A stretch of DNA of 19,392 nucleotides from an uncultured Bacteroidales bacterium (GTDB taxonomy: Bacteria > Bacteroidota > Bacteroidia > Bacteroidales > Muribaculaceae): assembly GCA_945828175.1 (NCBI GenBank), contig CALZQD010000003.1:1-19392 (forward strand), written 5' to 3'. The position numbers and the translations under genes are program-made. The number at the start of each line of letters is the position of its first letter. Within the stretch, counting starts at the first letter, position 1. The notes below the pieces were generated by a model. That model did no database searches. It had not been told where the DNA came from and saw only the letters and a program-made list of their open reading frames with translations. Shown piece after piece: positions 16,530 to 19,392 of this stretch.

Positions 16530-17459
16530 TTATGACTGTGTGTTCTCATCGGTTATTTTTTCGGCTACGCGGAGTTTGGCGCTGCGGCTGCGCGGATTGC
16601 GCTCGACCTCGGCTTCGTCGGGCACGATGGGCTTGCCGTTGACGAGGCGCCAGGGCGTCGCGACGCGGCCGAAGAAGTCTTTCTCGATGTCGCCCTCGAA
16701 GTTGCCGCTGCGCATGAAGTTCTTGACCAGACGGTCTTCGAGGCTGTGATAGGTTATCACGGCGAGACGGCCGCCGGGGCGGAGCACCGCGAGGGTGCTC
16801 GTCAGGAAGCGCCGCAGGGCGTCGAGCTCGCCGTTGACTTCGATGCGCAGGGCCTGAAAGAGGCGCGCGAGCTCGTTTTTCTCTTTCTTGGGGTTGACGA
16901 GCGGGCGGACGACCTCGAGCAGGCGCTCGATGGTGTCGACGGGCGCTTTGGCGCGGGCGGCGACAAGAGCTGCGGCGATGCGGCGCGACTGCTTGAGCTC
17001 GCCGTAAAGGTAGAAGATGTCGGCCAAACGCTTTTCGTCGTAGGTGTTGACGATTTCGGCTGCTGTCAGGCCGGCGCGGCGGTTCATGCGCATATCGAGC
17101 GGACCCTCGGAGCGGAACGAGAAGCCGCGGTCGCCGTCGTCGAAGTGATGGAACGACACGCCGAGGTCGGCGAGGATGCCGTCGACGCCATCGACGCCAT
17201 AATAGCGCAGGAAGTTGGTGAGATACCTGAAGTTGCCGTAGACCATCGTGAATCGGCTGTCGCTGAAAGCGCGGCGCACGGCGTCCTCGTCCTGGTCGAA
17301 GGAATAGAGGTGGCCGTCGGCGCCGAGACGCTCGACAATGGCGCGTGAATGACCGCCGCCGCCGAAGGTGGCGTCGACATAAGTGCCGTCGGGCTTGATA
17401 TCCAGCGCCTCAAGGCACTGCGGCAGCAAAGCCGGTATATGATAAACTTCCTGATCCAT
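16530..17459 (-). CDS. rsmH: 16S rRNA (cytosine1402-N4)-methyltransferase RsmH (MraW)
   Basis: 309 residues, typical length. SAM-dependent methyltransferase that modifies C1402 of 16S rRNA in the P site. It starts MDQEVYHIPALLPQCLEAL, the family's conserved entry (HxPxLLxE). The SAM-binding motif DATFGGGGHS lies at 29-38, LYSFDQDEDAV follows, and GILADLGVSFHHFDDGDRGFSF is the diagnostic block. LDMRMNRRAGLTAAEIVN and FQALRIEVNGEL are strong RsmH signatures, and VITYHSLEDRLVKNFMR marks the end of the catalytic domain. It is the first gene of the dcw operon, about 60 nt downstream of the candidate promoter. mraZ, often found before rsmH, is not present in the 231 bp upstream. ATG 17459-17457 gives the expected N-terminus; no clear Shine-Dalgarno precedes it. 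Confidence 0.98.
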   Translation of the reverse strand: MDQEVYHIPALLPQCLEALDIKPDGTYVDATFGGGGHSRAIVERLGADGHLYSFDQDEDAVRRAFSDSRFTMVYGNFRYLTNFLRYYGVDGVDGILADLGVSFHHFDDGDRGFSFRSEGPLDMRMNRRAGLTAAEIVNTYDEKRLADIFYLYGELKQSRRIAAALVAARAKAPVDTIERLLEVVRPLVNPKKEKNELARLFQALRIEVNGELDALRRFLTSTLAVLRPGGRLAVITYHSLEDRLVKNFMRSGNFEGDIEKDFFGRVATPWRLVNGKPIVPDEAEVERNPRSRSAKLRVAEKITDENTQS

Positions 17460-17524
17460 CGGTAATTACACTATACTCATTTTACAACGTAAAATTACTC
17501 ATTTTTTGCATAAATTTACAACAC

Positions 17525-17556
17525 CAAACAGTGTTTTTTATAGTGTTAAAACCAAA
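17525..17556 (-). promoter_or_regulatory. Candidate Bacteroidetes-type promoter for the dcw operon
   Basis: On the minus strand a TTTG (17556-17553) is followed after 20 nt by ACTGTTTG (17532-17525). This resembles the Bacteroidetes sigma-factor consensus (TTTG near -33, TAxxTTTG near -7) with matching spacing; the first two bases of the -7 box do not match. Transcription would start near 17518, leaving a 5' leader of about 60 nt before rsmH. The setting is strongly AT-rich compared with the genes. Inferred by eye. Confidence 0.5.
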
Positions 17557-17599
17557 AAGTTATTAACATTGGTGGTTATTACTTATTATTAGGTGATTA

Positions 17600-17638
17600 T
17601 ACAAAGAAGCCGCCTGTTTACGTTTGTAAACAGGCGGC
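17600..17638 (-). terminator. Strong hairpin terminator after the GNAT-type gene
   Basis: A perfect 13 bp inverted repeat, GCCGCCTGTTTAC (17609-17621) and GTAAACAGGCGGC (17626-17638), encloses a 4 nt loop. Read on the minus strand the stem is followed by TTCTTTGT, a moderate U-rich run, so it should end transcripts from the kinase-like and GNAT-type genes before the dcw promoter. It lies about 50 nt past the GNAT-type stop. The U tract is imperfect; the stem itself is certain. Confidence 0.8.
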
Positions 17639-17650
17639 GGTAATTATTTC

Positions 17651-17659
17651 TTATCCACA
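17651..17659 (+). promoter_or_regulatory. Perfect DnaA-box sequence (TTATCCACA)
   Basis: The 9-mer TTATCCACA matches the E. coli high-affinity DnaA-box consensus exactly. It lies between the GNAT-type stop and the terminator hairpin. Two looser 7/9 matches occur at 17597-17605 (plus) and 17505-17513 (minus), but these are weak in AT-rich DNA. It could be a DnaA titration or regulatory site, or chance. The match is seen directly; function is inferred. Confidence 0.4.
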
Positions 17660-17690
17660 TATTTTCGGAGTCGGGGCGGCTCCGTTGTCA

Positions 17691-18821
17691 TTAAAGTTTC
17701 TTTTTCCAGGCGCGACGACGACGGTGCTGACGGCGCTCGAAGTATTCCCACTGCTTCTGGACGTTCTCGTTGCCCTCGAGCTCAACGTTGCTCTCGGCAT
17801 ACTTGTATCCGTTGGCGATATAATTGGGAATCAGGTAGGTAAACATCAGCGCATTGACGCCTTTGCTCTGATATTCGGGCTTGACTGCGATGAGCAGCAG
17901 GTCAACGACGTCGGTCTTGCCGCGGATGGCCTTCCAGAGATGCCACCAACCCGTCGGGAAGAGTTTGCCGCCCGAAGCGCGCAGGGCCTTCGAGAGCGAG
18001 GGCATCGAGATGCCGACGGCGACAAGGTTGTCGTCGGAATCGACTACGACACAGACGTCTTCGAGACGGATGACGCCGAGGTAGGCGTCGATATAGTAAT
18101 CGATTTGGCGGTCGGTCAGCTCGACGTAGCCATAGAGGTCTGAGTAGGCCTCGTTGATGAGCTTGAAGAGCGCGCGTCCGTAGCTGTCTTTGAGCTTCTT
18201 GCGTGAGGTGGCCGGCACGATACGCAGACCGAATTTCTTTTTGACAATCTCGCCGATGCGCTTATGTTTGTCGGGGATGCCGTCGGGAATCTTGATGCGG
18301 TATTCGATCCAGTCGGCGTCTTTCTCGAAACCCATGCGCTCCATGTGCTTCGGGTAATAGGGGTAGTTGTATATCGTCGCCATCGTGCCCATCTCGTCGA
18401 AGCCCTCGACGAGCATACCCTCGGGATCCATGTCGGTGAAACCCATAGGGCCGACGATTTCGGTCATTCCGCGCTTGCGGCCCCACTCTTCGGCGGCGGC
18501 GAAGAGGGCGTCGACGACCTCGGCGTCGTCGATGAAATCGACAAAGCCGAAGCGCAGCGTCTTCGTGCCTGTCTTCTTATTGTAAGCGTCGTTGATGATG
18601 GCGGTTATGCGGCCGACGGGGCGACCGTCGCGATAAGCCATGAACGAGCACGAGGTCGAGAAATCGAAAGCCGGATTCTTCGTCGGCGACAGCGTGGCTA
18701 TCTCGTCGACAATCAGCGGCGGCACATAGCAGCCGTTGCCTTTATAATGGTCGATGCCGAACTCGACGTAGCGTCGGAGTTCGTCTTTGGTCGACTTGAT
18801 GGGTTTTATTGTAACAGGCAT
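17691..18821 (-). CDS. GNAT-superfamily acyltransferase-like protein (YghO-like), function unknown
   Basis: 376-residue cytoplasmic protein of a family widespread in Bacteroidetes and usually annotated as hypothetical or N-acetyltransferase. Two GNAT-like segments can be seen. In the first half GRPVGRITAIIN (66-77) is followed by FGFVDFIDDAEVVDALFAAA and a KRGMTEIVGPMGFTDMDPEG stretch. In the second half DDNLVAVGISMP (263-274) precedes LLIAVKPEYQSKGVNALM (309-326), which resembles the acetyl-CoA pyrophosphate-binding motif. The C-terminus is very basic (RRQHRRRRAWKKKL), suggesting a nucleic acid or acidic partner. No substrate can be assigned. The gene lies 12 bp after the kinase-like gene, so the two are probably cotranscribed, and it is followed by the hairpin terminator, which separates it from the dcw operon. 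The fold call is moderately secure. Confidence 0.85.
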   Translation of the reverse strand: MPVTIKPIKSTKDELRRYVEFGIDHYKGNGCYVPPLIVDEIATLSPTKNPAFDFSTSCSFMAYRDGRPVGRITAIINDAYNKKTGTKTLRFGFVDFIDDAEVVDALFAAAEEWGRKRGMTEIVGPMGFTDMDPEGMLVEGFDEMGTMATIYNYPYYPKHMERMGFEKDADWIEYRIKIPDGIPDKHKRIGEIVKKKFGLRIVPATSRKKLKDSYGRALFKLINEAYSDLYGYVELTDRQIDYYIDAYLGVIRLEDVCVVVDSDDNLVAVGISMPSLSKALRASGGKLFPTGWWHLWKAIRGKTDVVDLLLIAVKPEYQSKGVNALMFTYLIPNYIANGYKYAESNVELEGNENVQKQWEYFERRQHRRRRAWKKKL

Positions 18822-18833
18822 TGTTTCTTAAGC

Positions 18834-19347
18834 TTAGTGAGTCGGAAAAGCCGGGCGGTATGGCGACGAGAGCCATGCGAGTATGGCAACCATGACAACC
18901 AGGAAAGCGATGATTATGATATAGAGGCGGTTGTTCTGATGGCCGTCGAGGGCGGCGCGCAGGGCGTGGGCGTCGCGGTAGCGCCGGCGCGGATTAGGGT
19001 CGATGCAGCGGTTGGCGACTGCCTCGAGATGCGGGTCGCGGTGGCCGGTCTTTTTCAGCACTTCGAGGATGATGCGGCCGTAGCTGACGATGTCGTCTCC
19101 GGCCTGCGAGGGCGTGAGTGCCGGGCGCTGCTCGAAGCCTACATCGATAAGCTTGAGGTTGCCGATGTTCTCGGTGAACATAATGCGCTCGGGGCGAATG
19201 GGATGGTGGGCGATATGATTCGACTGAATATACTCGAGCGCACTGACTAACTGGTTGCGCAGCTGCGAGATATGATGCTCGGTGACCTTTCCTTCGTCGA
19301 GGAGCGCGCGCAGCGAGTCGCCGTAGACGTCGTCGGTGATGATGCAT
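18834..19347 (-). CDS. Membrane-anchored protein kinase-like protein, probable pseudokinase (5' end missing)
   Basis: C-terminal 170 residues of a protein with the eukaryotic-type Ser/Thr kinase fold; the N-lobe is cut by the contig end. The first genomic codon is TGC at 19346, giving CIITDDVYGDSLR; bases further right are adapter. The helix QLRNQLVSALEYIQSNHIAH and the catalytic-loop position align with the kinase pattern HRDLKPEN, but here it reads HHPIRPER (47-54): the catalytic Asp is Pro, and Lys and Asn are Arg. The DFG motif is DVG (68-70). DDIVSYGRIILEVL fits the F-helix, and CIDPNPRRRYRDAHALRAAL fits the final RxR-type helix. One membrane segment at about 141-160 leaves about 10 residues outside. 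Loss of these residues suggests a binding or regulatory role rather than catalysis. It is 12 bp before the GNAT-type gene. Confidence 0.75.
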
Positions 19348-19392
19348 CTGTCTCTTATACACATCTCCGAGCCCACGAGACGTAGAGGAATC
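19348..19392 (+). other. Illumina Nextera adapter with index (sequencing artefact)
   Basis: 19348-19366 is the 19 bp transposon mosaic end used in Nextera libraries (CTGTCTCTTATACACATCT). 19367-19381 (CCGAGCCCACGAGAC) is the rest of the read-2 adapter. 19382-19389 (GTAGAGGA) matches the i7 index N712 as I recall it, and 19390-19392 (ATC) begins the P7 flank. Reverse translation gives the well-known artefact peptide MCIRDR. This is non-genomic sequence left at the contig end. Confidence 0.97.

Noticed and set aside
2108..17459. A novel defence or mobile system hidden in the cluster
   Set aside because: Every long conserved minus-strand frame matches a known dcw protein in canonical order, and there are no integrase, transposase, repeat-array or toxin-like frames between them.
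17666..17684. A CGGAG/CTCCG inverted repeat as a second terminator
   Set aside because: Only five paired bases around a nine-base loop, and no T-run on either side.
19353..19361. A TTATACACA DnaA-box-like sequence near the right end
   Set aside because: It is part of the Nextera mosaic end, not genomic DNA.
18834..19376. Start codon and N-terminus MGSEMCIRDR for the kinase-like gene
   Set aside because: These residues are translated adapter; the true start is off the contig.

Overview
The window is the end of a contig from a GC-rich member of the Bacteroidales. It is almost filled by the division and cell wall (dcw) cluster, read entirely on the minus strand. The lineage call rests on several points: the gene order, which has no murB or ddl among the ftsW to ftsZ genes; a long MraY with an extra insertion; an FtsI-type PBP with a C-terminal PASTA domain; an FtsZ with a TPAYxR-type motif in its tail; and a candidate Bacteroidetes-style promoter (TTTG plus a TTTG-ending -7 box) with few Shine-Dalgarno sequences. 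The high GC of the coding DNA, against AT-rich spacers, would fit Muribaculaceae or Barnesiella-like gut bacteria, but family level is a guess.

Layout in the direction of transcription (right to left). The right edge, 19348-19392, is not genomic: it is an Illumina Nextera adapter plus index read-through. Next come the C-terminal part of a membrane-anchored kinase-like protein whose catalytic residues look lost (18834-19347) and a GNAT-type acyltransferase-like protein (17691-18821). A 231 bp AT-rich spacer follows, holding a strong hairpin terminator, a perfect DnaA-box sequence and a candidate promoter. The dcw operon then runs rsmH, ftsL, ftsI, murE, mraY, murD, ftsW, murG, murC, ftsQ, ftsA, ftsZ, with gaps of 8-37 bp or small overlaps. 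After ftsZ the same transcription unit seems to continue into a sirtuin (4 bp ATGA overlap) and, 8 bp further, a secreted endonuclease I cut by the left edge.

Function. MurC, MurD and MurE build the UDP-MurNAc-peptide, MraY and MurG convert it to lipid II, FtsW and FtsI polymerise and crosslink septal peptidoglycan, FtsL and FtsQ scaffold the divisome, and FtsA anchors FtsZ to the membrane. RsmH methylates 16S rRNA.

The most important anomalies are an in-frame TAA at codon 254 of ftsA, which splits this normally single gene into two same-frame halves, and the sequencing adapter at the right end. The sirtuin and nuclease tail of the operon, the pseudokinase-like neighbour and the DnaA box are secondary points. 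I found no RNA genes, CRISPR arrays, insertion sequences or phage genes, and no clear unknown multi-gene system. No gene-free stretch exceeds 300 bases.
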